Below the pieces are notes generated by a model, which had not been told where the DNA came from, did no database searches, and saw only the letters and a list, made by a program, of their open reading frames with translations. The position numbers were made by a program, and so were the translations under genes. 64,000 nt of DNA from Actinomycetospora soli (GTDB lineage: Bacteria; Actinomycetota; Actinomycetes; Mycobacteriales; Pseudonocardiaceae): the NCBI RefSeq assembly GCF_021026295.1, contig NZ_JAJNDA010000016.1:62001-126000 (forward strand). The letters run 5' to 3'. This document shows positions 38,360 through 48,434 of the stretch, one piece after another. Numbering within the stretch: position 1 is the stretch's first letter; every line of letters begins with the position of its first letter.

Positions 38360-38650
38360 TCAGGTCAGCCACCGGAGGTCCCAGACCCCCGGGCCGGAGC
38401 GCATGCGCAGGACGAACTCGGCGGCCGGCAGGTGAGGCTCGTCGGAGCGGCGGGCGAGCACCCGCCAGCACCGGCAGCGGTCTCCCCCGATGGGCATGGC
38501 CGAGCGGAACGGCCACCGCGACTCCTCGATCCACCGCTCCTGGACCTCGGTGACCAGGTAGTGGCTGTCCCTGCGGTTCGGCCGACGGTGGAACTCGACG
38601 GGGTCCCCGTCGACGCACCGGACCTGGACCGGCGAGGGATTGCGAACCAT
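38360..38650 (-). CDS. DUF6504 family small protein
   Basis: Unknown function. The 96 residues contain VEFHRRPNRRDSHYLVTEV, a W-rich segment (ERWIEESRWPF) and DRCRCWRVLAR, then FVLRMRSGPGVWDLRWL. The compact basic/aromatic make-up suggests nucleic-acid or protein binding. The ATG at 38648-38650 follows GGAGGACGC. It is the first gene downstream of a consensus LexA box (130 bp away), so SOS induction together with the HEPN gene is likely. Confidence 0.82.
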   Translation of the reverse strand: MVRNPSPVQVRCVDGDPVEFHRRPNRRDSHYLVTEVQERWIEESRWPFRSAMPIGGDRCRCWRVLARRSDEPHLPAAEFVLRMRSGPGVWDLRWLT

Positions 38651-38779
38651 GCGTCCTCCACGGCGGCGCGTTCCTCCCCACCCCGCCTCGTGCGGGAGCG
38701 GGCTGTGCCTGCCACCGTGGGGAAGCCGGCGGCCGGCCCGGCCGACGGAGCGCTTCCCCACGCCCCGCCGACCCGGTCG

Positions 38780-38797
38780 ATCGAACACGTGTTCGAT
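38780..38797. promoter_or_regulatory. LexA-binding SOS box
   Basis: ATCGAACACGTGTTCGAT is an 18-bp perfect palindrome. Its core TCGAAC-N4-GTTCGA is the actinobacterial/Gram-positive LexA consensus. It lies in a 291-bp gene-free gap between the DUF6504 gene (minus) and the GNAT gene (plus), 130 bp and 145 bp from their starts. Confidence 0.85.
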
Positions 38798-38941
38798 ACC
38801 CCTGAGTGAACCCTGCACCGGCCCGGACGTCAAGTCGTCCGGGAGTGGGCGTGATCCGCGCCGCCCGGCGTGATGAGATGGCCCGATGGACCGGGAGGCG
38901 ACGGCGTCGGCGACCCCCGCCCGCGCGTCGCGGGCCGCCCG

Positions 38942-39631
38942 ATGACGGCCGCACCGGAGGACGTGCACCTGGTCGACCTCGAGCCCGCGGACCTCGGCCG
39001 CCGTCTCGACGAGGCCCTCGAGCTCTACGTCCGGGCGATGGGCTACCCGGCGGGCACCGCCCGGCAGCGGGCCCCGATGTGGCTCGAGCACTCCCGCCGC
39101 GTCGGGTGGCGCGCGGTCGCGGCCGTGGACGACGACGACACCCTCCGCGGGATCGCGTACGGCTACCCGGGAGCCCCCGGGCAGTGGTGGTACGAGGAGG
39201 TCCGGCGCGGGCTGCGGCGGGCGAACCGGCCGACGCGCTCGGTCGGCGGCGCGCTGTTCGGCAGCGGGCTCGGGCGGCTGCTCGGGGACGGCGGGTCGCA
39301 CACGGACACGCCCGACCTCGACCCGTGGCCCCTCGACGACGACCCGGACCGCTACCTCGGCGACTACTTCGAGCTGACCGAGCTCCACGTGCGCACCGAC
39401 GTCCAGGGCCGCGGCCTCGGGGAGGCGCTGCTCCGGCGCCTGCTCGACCGGGCCGACGCGGGCCACGTGCTGCTCTCCACGCCCGAGGCGCCGGTCCCCA
39501 CCCGCGCCTGGCTGCTGTACCGGCGGTGCGGCTTCCGCGACCTGCTGCGCCACCACCGGTTCTCGAGCGACCCGCGCCCCTTCGCGGTGCTCGGCCGGCC
39601 GCTCCCCCTCGAGTCCCGCGACGAGGCCTGA
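38942..39631 (+). CDS. GNAT-family N-acetyltransferase (Rv2170 position)
   Basis: Acetyltransferase with unknown substrate. Of 229 residues, the acetyl-CoA loop is LTELHVRTDVQGRGLGEALL near 145-165, and the C-terminal part is RAWLLYRRCGFRDL. The insert with HTDTPDLDPWPLDDDP is acidic. The ATG at 38942 has no clear ribosome site, and an in-frame start at 38870 would add 24 R/G/P-rich residues. Same synteny as Rv2170, upstream of lppM. Confidence 0.85.
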   Translation: MTAAPEDVHLVDLEPADLGRRLDEALELYVRAMGYPAGTARQRAPMWLEHSRRVGWRAVAAVDDDDTLRGIAYGYPGAPGQWWYEEVRRGLRRANRPTRSVGGALFGSGLGRLLGDGGSHTDTPDLDPWPLDDDPDRYLGDYFELTELHVRTDVQGRGLGEALLRRLLDRADAGHVLLSTPEAPVPTRAWLLYRRCGFRDLLRHHRFSSDPRPFAVLGRPLPLESRDEA

Positions 39632-39696
39632 CCGCACCGGGCCGCGTCGGGCCGCGTCAGGCCGTGGCTGTCGGACCCGCCTGGCACGATGTCGAC

Positions 39697-40371
39697 GTGC
39701 CCACCCGCCGTCGCCGACGCTCCCTGGTCCTGCTGGCCGTCGTCCTGGCGCTGGTGGCGCTGCTCGGCACGGGCTGCGTCCGCGTCCGCGCCGGCCTCGC
39801 GGTGTCCCCGGAGGACACCGTGTCGGGCACGATCGACATCGGGACGCCGGACGGCACGCCCGCGGGCAACGGCCCGCCGCTGCAGGTCCCGTCGGATCTG
39901 TCCGGCGACGTGACGATCACCCGCTACGAGCAGGACGGCTACATCGGCTCGCGGGTCGAGTTCGAGGACCTGTCGTTCGACGACGTGTCCCGCCTGCTCC
40001 CCCAGATCAGCCCCACCACCTCGTCGGCCGTGCGGCTGCAGCTGCGCCGGGCGGGCGACCGGGTGCTGCTCTCGGGCCAGGTCGACCTGACGCGCGTGGC
40101 GCCGGAGAGCGCCGACGTGCAACTGAAGATCGCGTTCCCGGGCACGGTGCGTCAGACCGACGGCACCGTCTCCCAGGGTGTGGTGAGCTGGACCTTCACC
40201 CCCGGTGCGGTCGGCGAGGTCAACGCCGTCGCGGAGTACCCCGACCCCGACGCCCCGTCGTGGGTCAGCTGGGCACTGCTGCTCACCGCGGTCGTCCTCG
40301 TCGCAGCCGGCGTGGTGTTCGCCCTGGCGGCGGCGACGCGCCCGCGGGTCGACCGTCGGGCGCGCCGCTGA
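39697..40371 (+). CDS. lppM: LppM-like membrane lipoprotein
   Basis: An envelope lipoprotein; in mycobacteria LppM affects phagosome traffic. Of 224 residues, the signal ends in a lipobox-like LLGTGC near residue 28. The LppM domain (VEFEDLSFDDVSRLLPQI, LQLRRAGDRVLLSGQVDL) occupies 30-190. A C-terminal transmembrane helix (SWALLLTAVVLVAAGVVFALAAA) precedes a basic tail. The GTG start at 39697 is preceded by CACGAT and 6 bases, compatible with a leaderless transcript. Acylation would depend on the lspA product. Confidence 0.86.
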   Translation: MPTRRRRRSLVLLAVVLALVALLGTGCVRVRAGLAVSPEDTVSGTIDIGTPDGTPAGNGPPLQVPSDLSGDVTITRYEQDGYIGSRVEFEDLSFDDVSRLLPQISPTTSSAVRLQLRRAGDRVLLSGQVDLTRVAPESADVQLKIAFPGTVRQTDGTVSQGVVSWTFTPGAVGEVNAVAEYPDPDAPSWVSWALLLTAVVLVAAGVVFALAAATRPRVDRRARR

Positions 40372-40410
40372 ACGGCGCGACCCGGCGGGTCGCGCCGCGC
40401 GGCACGGGCG

Positions 40411-41298
40411 TCAGGCGGTCGGGTCCGCCGCGATGCCGAGCCGCTGCACCACGTCCACGACGGCGGGGTGGCGGTTCATGCTGATGTAGTGGATGTTGCC
40501 GACGCCCTCGTCGAACATCCGCTGGGAGAGCTCGACGCACAGGTCGATGCCCGCCTCCCGGAACCCGGCGGCGTCGTCGACCAGGGGCTCGAGCCGCTCG
40601 GCCATGGCCCCCGGCAGGGCGGCCCCCGAGAAGTCGGCGCCGCGCTCCATCGCCTTCGGCGTCGTGATCGGCATGAGCCCGGGCATGATCGGGATCTCGC
40701 AGCCGGCGGCGGCGATCCGGTCCCGCATCCGCAGGAACTGGTCGGCGTCGTAGAACATCTGCGTGATCGCGAACTCCGCGCCCGCCTTCACCTTCTGCAC
40801 GAAGAACCGCGTGTCGGTGTCCTCGTCCGCCGAACGCGGGTGCAGGTAGGGGAACGCGGCGACGCCGACGCAGAAGGTGCCGAGGCGCCGGACCATGTGG
40901 ACCAGTTCCTCGGTGTAGGAGAACCCGGCGGGGTGCGGCACCCACTCGGCGTCCTTGTCGTTCGGGGGGTCGCCCCGGATCGCGAGGACGTTCGAGATGC
41001 CCGCCTCGGCGTACGAGCCGATGACGTGGCGCAGGTCGTCCATCGAGGCGTCGACCGCGGTGAGGTGCGCCATCGCCGTCAGGGTGGTGTCGGTGGCGAT
41101 GCGTCCGGTGGTGCGCACGGTGCGATCGCGGCTCGACCCCCCGGCGCCGTAGGTCACCGAGACGAACGCCGGGTCCAGCGGCTCGATCGAGCGCACCGTG
41201 TTCCAGAGCGTGCGCTCCGCCTCGTCGGTCTTCGGGGGGAAGAACTCCACCGAGAAGGTCGGCGTCCCACGCTGGATCCGCTCCATGACAGTGGCCAT
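40411..41298 (-). CDS. metF: Methylenetetrahydrofolate reductase family protein
   Basis: Expected to reduce 5,10-methylene-THF to 5-methyl-THF for methionine synthesis. The 295 residues form a TIM barrel with the start FSVEFFPPKTDE, the FAD/NAD segment VSVTYGAGGSSRDRT, LAIRGDPP, and QMFYDADQF. The position matches Rv2172c, whose mycobacterial homologue is an atypical MTHFR, so cofactor use may differ from the E. coli enzyme. The ATG at 41298 follows TATGGT plus 6 bases. Confidence 0.9.
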   Translation of the reverse strand: MATVMERIQRGTPTFSVEFFPPKTDEAERTLWNTVRSIEPLDPAFVSVTYGAGGSSRDRTVRTTGRIATDTTLTAMAHLTAVDASMDDLRHVIGSYAEAGISNVLAIRGDPPNDKDAEWVPHPAGFSYTEELVHMVRRLGTFCVGVAAFPYLHPRSADEDTDTRFFVQKVKAGAEFAITQMFYDADQFLRMRDRIAAAGCEIPIMPGLMPITTPKAMERGADFSGAALPGAMAERLEPLVDDAAGFREAGIDLCVELSQRMFDEGVGNIHYISMNRHPAVVDVVQRLGIAADPTA

Positions 41299-41304
41299 CC
41301 GGTG

Positions 41305-41310
41305 ACCATA
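41305..41310 (-). promoter_or_regulatory. -10 element for a leaderless metF mRNA
   Basis: TATGGT on the minus strand ends 6 bases before the metF ATG. No Shine-Dalgarno is present in that gap. Confidence 0.45.
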
Positions 41311-41430
41311 CGTGGCCGGGCGGCGCGTGTGGGGCTTTCGTGTGACGGTCGACGCGAGGGCTTGCGCCCGACCAGCCGGTCCGGCGTGGGTTCCCTACCC
41401 TGGTGATCGCCGACGGCGGGAGGAGATCGG

Positions 41431-42558
41431 ATGACCTTGGGCCGGACGCTGTCCGCGCAGGACACGGGCCCCGCCGGGGCGCTCGACGGGATCGCGGCGA
41501 TCGAGGCGGACCTGCCCGCGGCGGTCACCGCGGAGCTCGGCCGCTACCTCGACGGTCGACGGGAGACGTGCGCGGACCTCGCGCCCGAGTTCGTCGACGC
41601 CGTGGACGATCTCGCGACGATGGCCCTCGGCGGCGGCAAGCGCCTGCGCCCCACCTTCGCCTGGTGGGGCTGGCGCGGTGCGCGCGGGTCGTCGCCGTCG
41701 CCCGAGGTGGTGCTCCGGGCCGTGTCGGCGCTCGAGCTCGTCCAGGTCTGCGCCCTCGTGCACGACGACCTCATCGACGACTCCGACCTGCGCCGTGGGC
41801 TCCCGACGGTGCACGCGCGCTGGACCGCCCGACACGCGGAGCGTGACTGGATCGGTTCCTCCGAGCGGCTCGGCGCGGCGGTCGCGATCCTCGTCGGCGA
41901 CCTCGCCCTCGCCTGGTCCGACGACATGCTCCGGGCCGCCGGGCTCGACGCGGCCACCCTCGGGCGCGTCGCCGCGGTGTGGGACGCGATGCGGACCGAG
42001 ATGCTGACCGGCCAGTTCCTCGACGTCGTCGGCCACGCGACCGACCAGGCCACGCCCGAGGGCGTCCTGCGCATCAGCCGCTACAAGACCGCGGCCTACA
42101 CGATCGAACGCCCGTTGCACCTCGGCGCCGCGCTGGCCGGCGCGGACGACGACCTCGTCGCGGCGTACCGACGCTTCGGCACCGACCTCGGCATCGCCTT
42201 CCAACTGCGCGACGACCTGCTCGGCGTCTTCGGCGACCCCGCCGTCACCGGCAAGCCCGCGGGCGACGACCTGCGCGAGGGCAAGCGCACGCTGCTCGTC
42301 GCGCTCGCCCGCCGGCACCCCGACCAGGACGCCGCGGCGCCCGTCGAGCACGCGCTCGGGCGCGACGACCTGACCCCCGCTGACCTCGACGCCGCGCGCA
42401 CCGCGCTGCAGGAGCTCGGCGTCGTGGACGAGGTGGAGGACCGCATCACCACGCTGACCACGTCGGCGCTCGACGCGCTGACCGCCGCCGACGTCGAGCC
42501 GGCGGCGCGGGAGTGCCTCGTCGCGCTCGCCGCCAAGGCGACCCGGAGGACCTTCTGA
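41431..42558 (+). CDS. crtE: Geranylgeranyl diphosphate synthase-type polyprenyl synthetase
   Basis: Makes C15-C20 prenyl diphosphates, here most likely GGPP for carotenoids. The 375 residues have GGGKRLRPTF, the first aspartate-rich motif LVHDDLIDDSDLRRG, and the second, FQLRDDLLGVFGD. The ATG follows GGGAGGAG. Its stop overlaps the crtI start (TGATG), so the substrate supply is co-translated with carotenoid synthesis. The locus corresponds to idsA2 in mycobacteria. Chain length is inferred from the operon. Confidence 0.92.
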   Translation: MTLGRTLSAQDTGPAGALDGIAAIEADLPAAVTAELGRYLDGRRETCADLAPEFVDAVDDLATMALGGGKRLRPTFAWWGWRGARGSSPSPEVVLRAVSALELVQVCALVHDDLIDDSDLRRGLPTVHARWTARHAERDWIGSSERLGAAVAILVGDLALAWSDDMLRAAGLDAATLGRVAAVWDAMRTEMLTGQFLDVVGHATDQATPEGVLRISRYKTAAYTIERPLHLGAALAGADDDLVAAYRRFGTDLGIAFQLRDDLLGVFGDPAVTGKPAGDDLREGKRTLLVALARRHPDQDAAAPVEHALGRDDLTPADLDAARTALQELGVVDEVEDRITTLTTSALDALTAADVEPAARECLVALAAKATRRTF

Positions 42559-44039
42559 TGGCCGGCGGGAACCACGTCGTCGTCGTGGGTGCGGGCCTCG
42601 GCGGCCTCACCGCGGCGCTGCACCTGCGCGGAGCGGGCCGCGAGGTCACCGTCGTCGAGCGGGAGCCGTTCGCCGGTGGCCGCGCCGGGCGGATCGACCT
42701 GCCCGACGGCCGGGGCGGGGCCTTCCGGCTCGACACCGGCCCCTCGGTGATCACGATGCCCGACCTGCTCGAGGAACCGCTGGCCGCGGTCGGCGAGAAG
42801 CTGGGCGACCGCCTCGACCTCGTGCGCCTCGACCCGGCCTACCACGCGCAGTTCGCCGACGGCAGCGAGATCCGGGTCCACACCGACGGCGACGCCATGG
42901 AGCAGGAGATCCGGGAGAAGATCTCCCCCCGTGACGCCGAGGGCTACCGCCGGCTGCGCGCCTGGCTGACCGAGCTGTACGGCGTCCAGATGGCGACCTT
43001 CATCGACGCCAACTTCGACTCGCCGCTCGACGTCCTCTCCCCCGATCTCGTCCGCCTGGGCCTGCTCGGCGGCTTCGGCCGGCTCGGACCGCGGATCGCG
43101 AAGTTCATCGACGACGAGCGCCTGCGCCGGATCTTCTCCTTCCAGGCCCTCTACGCCGGGGTGCCGCCGGCCAAGGCGTTGGCGGCGTACGCGGTGATCG
43201 CCTACATGGACACGATCGCCGGGGTCTACTTCCCGAAGGGCGGGGTGCGCGCCCTGCCCCAGGCCTACGCCGACGCGGCGGCCGCGGCGGGCGTGGAGTT
43301 CCGCTACGGCACCACCGTCACCGGGCTGACCCGCAGCGGGTCGCGGATCACCGCGGTCGAGACCGACGACGGGGCCGTTCCGACCGACGCCGTCGTGCTC
43401 ACCCCCGACCTGCCGGTGGTGCACCGCATGCTCGGGCGGACGCCCCGGCGCGCGGTGCCCCTGCGCTGGTCGCCCTCGGCGTACGTCGTGCACCTCGGCC
43501 TCGACCGGCCGATGGCCGACCTCGGCCACCACACGATCTCCTTCGGGAACGCCTGGGCATCGACCTTCGACGAGATCATCGCCGACGGCCGCCTGATGTC
43601 CGACCCCTCGCTGCTGATCACGCGGCCGACCGCGACCGATCCGTCGCTCGCCCCCGCGGGCGGTGACTACGTGTCGGTGCTGGCGCCCTGCCCGAACCAG
43701 GACACGGCGCCCGACCTCGACTGGGAGCGGGTGGGACCGCGCTACCGCGACGAGCTGCTGGACGTGCTCGCGGGGCGCGGGATCGACCTGGGCGACCACG
43801 TCGTCGCGGAGCACCGCATCTCCCCCGCCGACTGGGCCGGGATGGGCATGGCCGCCGGCACCCCGTTCTCCGCGGCGCACACGTTCGCGCAGACCGGGCC
43901 GTTCCGGTCGAGCAACCGCGTCCGCGGGGTGGACAACGCCTTCCTCGCGGGCTGCGGCACCACCCCGGGCGTCGGGGTGCCCACGGTGGTGGTCTCCGGG
44001 AAGCTCGCGGCCGCGCGGATCGCCGGGATGCGTCCGTGA
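42558..44039 (+). CDS. crtI: Phytoene desaturase
   Basis: FAD-dependent desaturase that turns phytoene into neurosporene or lycopene. Of 493 residues, the FAD motif [17 protein letters not shown] lies at 6-22, followed by [11 protein letters not shown]. The CrtI C-terminal signature is [16 protein letters not shown]. Family length is 490-510. The ATG shares one base with the crtE stop. The stop overlaps crtB as GTGA. Confidence 0.93.
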   Translation: MAGGNHVVVVGAGLGGLTAALHLRGAGREVTVVEREPFAGGRAGRIDLPDGRGGAFRLDTGPSVITMPDLLEEPLAAVGEKLGDRLDLVRLDPAYHAQFADGSEIRVHTDGDAMEQEIREKISPRDAEGYRRLRAWLTELYGVQMATFIDANFDSPLDVLSPDLVRLGLLGGFGRLGPRIAKFIDDERLRRIFSFQALYAGVPPAKALAAYAVIAYMDTIAGVYFPKGGVRALPQAYADAAAAAGVEFRYGTTVTGLTRSGSRITAVETDDGAVPTDAVVLTPDLPVVHRMLGRTPRRAVPLRWSPSAYVVHLGLDRPMADLGHHTISFGNAWASTFDEIIADGRLMSDPSLLITRPTATDPSLAPAGGDYVSVLAPCPNQDTAPDLDWERVGPRYRDELLDVLAGRGIDLGDHVVAEHRISPADWAGMGMAAGTPFSAAHTFAQTGPFRSSNRVRGVDNAFLAGCGTTPGVGVPTVVVSGKLAAARIAGMRP

Positions 44040-45034
44040 CGACGGGTGTGGCCGCTCCCGCCGTCCCGCCGCGCAGGGCGGCGGCGGAGCTGGACGCGGC
44101 GGGCATCACGGCACCGGCCCTGCGCGGCGCCTACGCGCGGTGCCGCGCCCTGAACGCCGAGCACGGTCGCACCTACTTCCTCGCGACCCGCCTGCTCACG
44201 CCCGCCCAGCGCCCGGCGATCCACGCCCTCTACGGGTTCGCGCGGATGGCCGACGACGTGGTGGACGCCCCCGGCGCGGCCACGGTCGCCGAGGTCGTGG
44301 CACGGATCGAGGAGATCCGCGCCCGGATGCGGGTCGCGCTGTCGGGGACGCGCGACGTGCTCACCGAGGAACCCGTGGTCGCCGCCCTGGCCCACACCGT
44401 CGACCGCTACGGCATCGACCACCGCCACCTCGAGGACTTCATGGACTCGATGGCGATGGACCTGACCGTCACCGACTACCCGACGTTCGACGACCTCGCG
44501 GTCTACGTGCACGGCTCGGCGGCGGTGATCGGGCTGCAGGTGCTGCCGGTCCTCGGCACCGTCGTGCCGCGGGAGGAGGCCGAGCCCGCGGCGGCGGCCC
44601 TCGGCGTCGCCTTCCAGATCACCAACTTCCTGCGCGACGTCGGCGAGGACCTCGACCGCGGGCGCATCTACCTCCCCGCGGACGAGCTGGCCGCGTTCGG
44701 GGTCGACCGCGAGCTCCTGACGTGGTGCCGGGAGCAGGGCCGCACCGACCCGCGGGTGCGCCGGGCGATCGCGCACCTCGTCGCCCGCACGCGGGCGATC
44801 TATCGGCGCGCCGACGCCGGGATCGCGCTGCTCGACCCCGTCTCGCGGCCCTGCGTGCGCACGGCGTCGGTGCTCTACGGCGGCATCCTCGACGAGATCG
44901 TGGCGGCGGACTACGACGTGCTCGCCCACCGCGTCGTCGTGAGCAACGCCCGCCGCGCCGCCGTCGCCGGTCCCGGCCTGCTGCGCGCCGTCGCGGCCCG
45001 CCACCGGCCCGGAGCACGCCGCCGCGCCCGGTGA
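44036..45034 (+). CDS. crtB: Phytoene synthase
   Basis: Joins two GGPP molecules head to head. The 332 residues have the first aspartate motif [14 protein letters not shown] and the second, [18 protein letters not shown], plus IYLPADEL. The GTG start overlaps crtI, and the stop overlaps the following CxxC protein, again as GTGA. No cyclase or later carotenoid gene follows, so the end product cannot be told from this window. Confidence 0.94.
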   Translation: MTTGVAAPAVPPRRAAAELDAAGITAPALRGAYARCRALNAEHGRTYFLATRLLTPAQRPAIHALYGFARMADDVVDAPGAATVAEVVARIEEIRARMRVALSGTRDVLTEEPVVAALAHTVDRYGIDHRHLEDFMDSMAMDLTVTDYPTFDDLAVYVHGSAAVIGLQVLPVLGTVVPREEAEPAAAALGVAFQITNFLRDVGEDLDRGRIYLPADELAAFGVDRELLTWCREQGRTDPRVRRAIAHLVARTRAIYRRADAGIALLDPVSRPCVRTASVLYGGILDEIVAADYDVLAHRVVVSNARRAAVAGPGLLRAVAARHRPGARRRAR

Positions 45035-45378
45035 CGGCCGTGCCCGACGAGCTCGTCCTCGCGTTCGACGCGGACTGCCACCGCTGCCGGACGGTGGCCC
45101 GCGAGGTCCGGCGGCGGGTGCCGGAGCTCGAGGTGCTGCCCCTGCGCGACTACCGCGTGCGGGCCTGGCGCGCCGGGGCCTACGGCGCGGACCCGCCGCA
45201 CGCCCCGACGCTGCTCGCCGTGACCGTCACCGCGGACGGCCGGGACCGGGTGCGGGCCTGGCACGGACCCGCCGTCGTGGGCGGACTGCTGCGGACGCTG
45301 GGGCCGCGGCGCACCGCGGCCCTCGCACCCGTCGTCGTCGCCCTGGTCAGAAGGCCATCGCCTGGGCGCGCCGCTTGA
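45031..45378 (+). CDS. Small CxxC (DCC/thiol-disulfide oxidoreductase-like) protein at the end of the crt operon
   Basis: Probably a thioredoxin-fold or DCC-type protein. Of 115 residues, the N-terminal strand is [20 protein letters not shown], with a C-H-R-C pair at about residues 15-18. A second half has APTLLAVTV and an Ala/Pro/Arg-rich tail. The GTG start overlaps the crtB stop (GTGA). The 3' end overlaps the Rv2175c-like gene on the other strand by 32 bp. Composition and tight coupling suggest it is real; function in carotenoid synthesis is a guess. Confidence 0.7.
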   Translation: MTAVPDELVLAFDADCHRCRTVAREVRRRVPELEVLPLRDYRVRAWRAGAYGADPPHAPTLLAVTVTADGRDRVRAWHGPAVVGGLLRTLGPRRTAALAPVVVALVRRPSPGRAA

Positions 45379-45706
45379 CCTCGCCGCCGCGGTCCGAGCG
45401 CAGCGCCTCGATCGGCGCGCCGGGCAGCGTCGGGTCCTCCTGGAAGAGCCAGCGCAGGATCTCCGCGTCGGTGTAGCCCCCGTCGCGCAGGAGCGTGATC
45501 AGCCCGGGGAGGCCCTTGACCACGCCGGTGTCGACGAGGAAGGCGGCGGGGACGATCCACTGGTCGCCCTCGCGGACGCCCAGGAGCTGGCCCTGTTTGA
45601 TCATCTGGCCGACCCGGGTGCGGGGCACGCCGAGTCGCTCGCCGGCCTGGGCGAGGGTGAGGGCGTCGATCTCGCGGCCGACGAGAGCGGTCAGTGCGGC
45701 GGTCAT
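45347..45706 (-). CDS. Rv2175c-like winged HTH DNA-binding protein
   Basis: DNA-binding protein; its M. tuberculosis homologue is phosphorylated by PknL. The 119 residues have the helix-turn-helix TLAQAGERLGVPRTRVGQMIKQG, the wing GDQWIVPAAFL, and a conserved C-terminal helix pair (LPGLITLLRDGGYTDAEILRWLF split over 80-102). The ATG at 45704-45706 is taken. CAGTCT plus 6 bases precedes it, so it may be leaderless. It is divergent from pknL, as in mycobacteria. Confidence 0.9.
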   Translation of the reverse strand: MTAALTALVGREIDALTLAQAGERLGVPRTRVGQMIKQGQLLGVREGDQWIVPAAFLVDTGVVKGLPGLITLLRDGGYTDAEILRWLFQEDPTLPGAPIEALRSDRGGEVKRRAQAMAF

Positions 45707-45803
45707 CGGAGCAGACTGTGCCAGAGCGACGGCCCGCACAACATCAGCCCCACGGGAGACACGGTGCCGCGCGTCGTCCACGCCGCGCCGCGCCTGCCGC
45801 GCC

Positions 45804-45809
45804 TAGCAT
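45804..45809 (+). promoter_or_regulatory. -10 element for a leaderless pknL mRNA
   Basis: TAGCAT ends 6 bases before the pknL ATG at 45816. No Shine-Dalgarno lies in between. Confidence 0.5.
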
Positions 45810-45815
45810 CCAGCC

Positions 45816-47024
45816 ATGCCGCGCGACACCGCTCCGGGGACCGCCCGCACGGTGCTCGACGGCCGCTACCGCGTCGGCGAGGTGATCGCCCGCGGTGGGA
45901 TGTCCACCGTGCACCGCGGCACCGACCTGCGCCTGGACCGTCCGGTGGCGGTCAAGATCATGGACCCGTCGTTGGCGCAGGACCCGGCGTTCGTCCGCCG
46001 CTTCGAGCGCGAGGCGCGGGCGGCGGCGCGTCTGTCCCACCCCGGGATCGTCGCGGTGCACGACCAGGGACGCCACGCCGACGGGACGATCTTCCTCGTC
46101 CTGGAGCTGGTCGAGGGCGGCACGCTGCGCGACGTCCTGCGCGAACAGGTCCGCCTCGCCCCCGCGAGCGCGCTGACGGTGGTGGAGCAGGTGCTCGCGG
46201 CGCTGTCGGTGGCGCACCGCGGCGGCATGGTGCACCGCGACGTCAAGCCGGAGAACGTGCTGGTCTCGAGCACCGGGCAGCTCAAGGTCGCCGACTTCGG
46301 ACTGGTCGCCGCGGCCTGGGACGGCGCCGCCGACGGGTCGCTCGACACCGGCGGCTCGACCTCCGACGACCTCATCCTCGGCACCGCCGCCTACCTCGCC
46401 CCGGAACAGGTCCAGCACGGCCGCACCGACGAGCGCAGCGACGTCTACCAGGCCGGGGTGGTGCTGTTCGAGCTGCTCACCGGCGTCCCGCCGCACGGCG
46501 GCGACACCGCGCTCGCCGTCGCGTACCGGCACGTCAACGTCGACGTCCCGGCGCCCTCCACGCGGGCGCCGGGCATCCCGAGGGCCCTCGACCGGCTCGT
46601 CGTCGCCGCCACCCGCCGCGACCCGGACGACCGGCTGGCCGGCGCGACGGCGTTCCTCGAGGCCGCCCGGCGCGCGCGGCAGGAGGAGTCGCTGCCGTTC
46701 GCCCCGGTCGCGGCCCCGCAGCGGCGACGCACCGCCGCCGCCCCTCCCCCGCACACCGGCACCCGGGTGTTCACCGGCCCGACGCCCCGCGCGCCGGTCG
46801 ACGACCCGCCCCCGCCGTTCCGCGCGCCGGACCCGGAGCCCGAGGACGAGCCGGACCCGCCGTCGCGCGCGGACCGCAACGCGGACGTGGTGGACCGCGT
46901 GGAGCGCCACGCCCGGCGTCGCGACCGCATCCGGTCGCGCCGGATCTTCACCATGTGGGTGCTCGCGGTGATCGCCGCGAGCGTCGCCTCGGGCGTCGTC
47001 GGCTGGGGTCTGGGGACCCCCTAG
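45816..47024 (+). CDS. pknL: Serine/threonine protein kinase PknL
   Basis: Membrane-bound Hanks-type kinase. Of 402 residues, the kinase domain covers about 17-280: glycine loop ARGGMSTVH, Lys47 in VAVKIMD, catalytic Asp142 in HRDVKPEN, DFG at 160-162. A P/E/D-rich juxtamembrane segment covers 285-375, and one transmembrane helix (FTMWVLAVIAASVASGVVGWGLG) sits at the very end, with no extracellular sensor. That matches mycobacterial PknL. The likely substrate is the divergent Rv2175c-like protein. Confidence 0.94.
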   Translation: MPRDTAPGTARTVLDGRYRVGEVIARGGMSTVHRGTDLRLDRPVAVKIMDPSLAQDPAFVRRFEREARAAARLSHPGIVAVHDQGRHADGTIFLVLELVEGGTLRDVLREQVRLAPASALTVVEQVLAALSVAHRGGMVHRDVKPENVLVSSTGQLKVADFGLVAAAWDGAADGSLDTGGSTSDDLILGTAAYLAPEQVQHGRTDERSDVYQAGVVLFELLTGVPPHGGDTALAVAYRHVNVDVPAPSTRAPGIPRALDRLVVAATRRDPDDRLAGATAFLEAARRARQEESLPFAPVAAPQRRRTAAAPPPHTGTRVFTGPTPRAPVDDPPPPFRAPDPEPEDEPDPPSRADRNADVVDRVERHARRRDRIRSRRIFTMWVLAVIAASVASGVVGWGLGTP

Positions 47025-47028
47025 ACGC

Positions 47029-48423
<1,395 letters not shown>

Positions 48424-48434
48424 TCAGCCTACTG

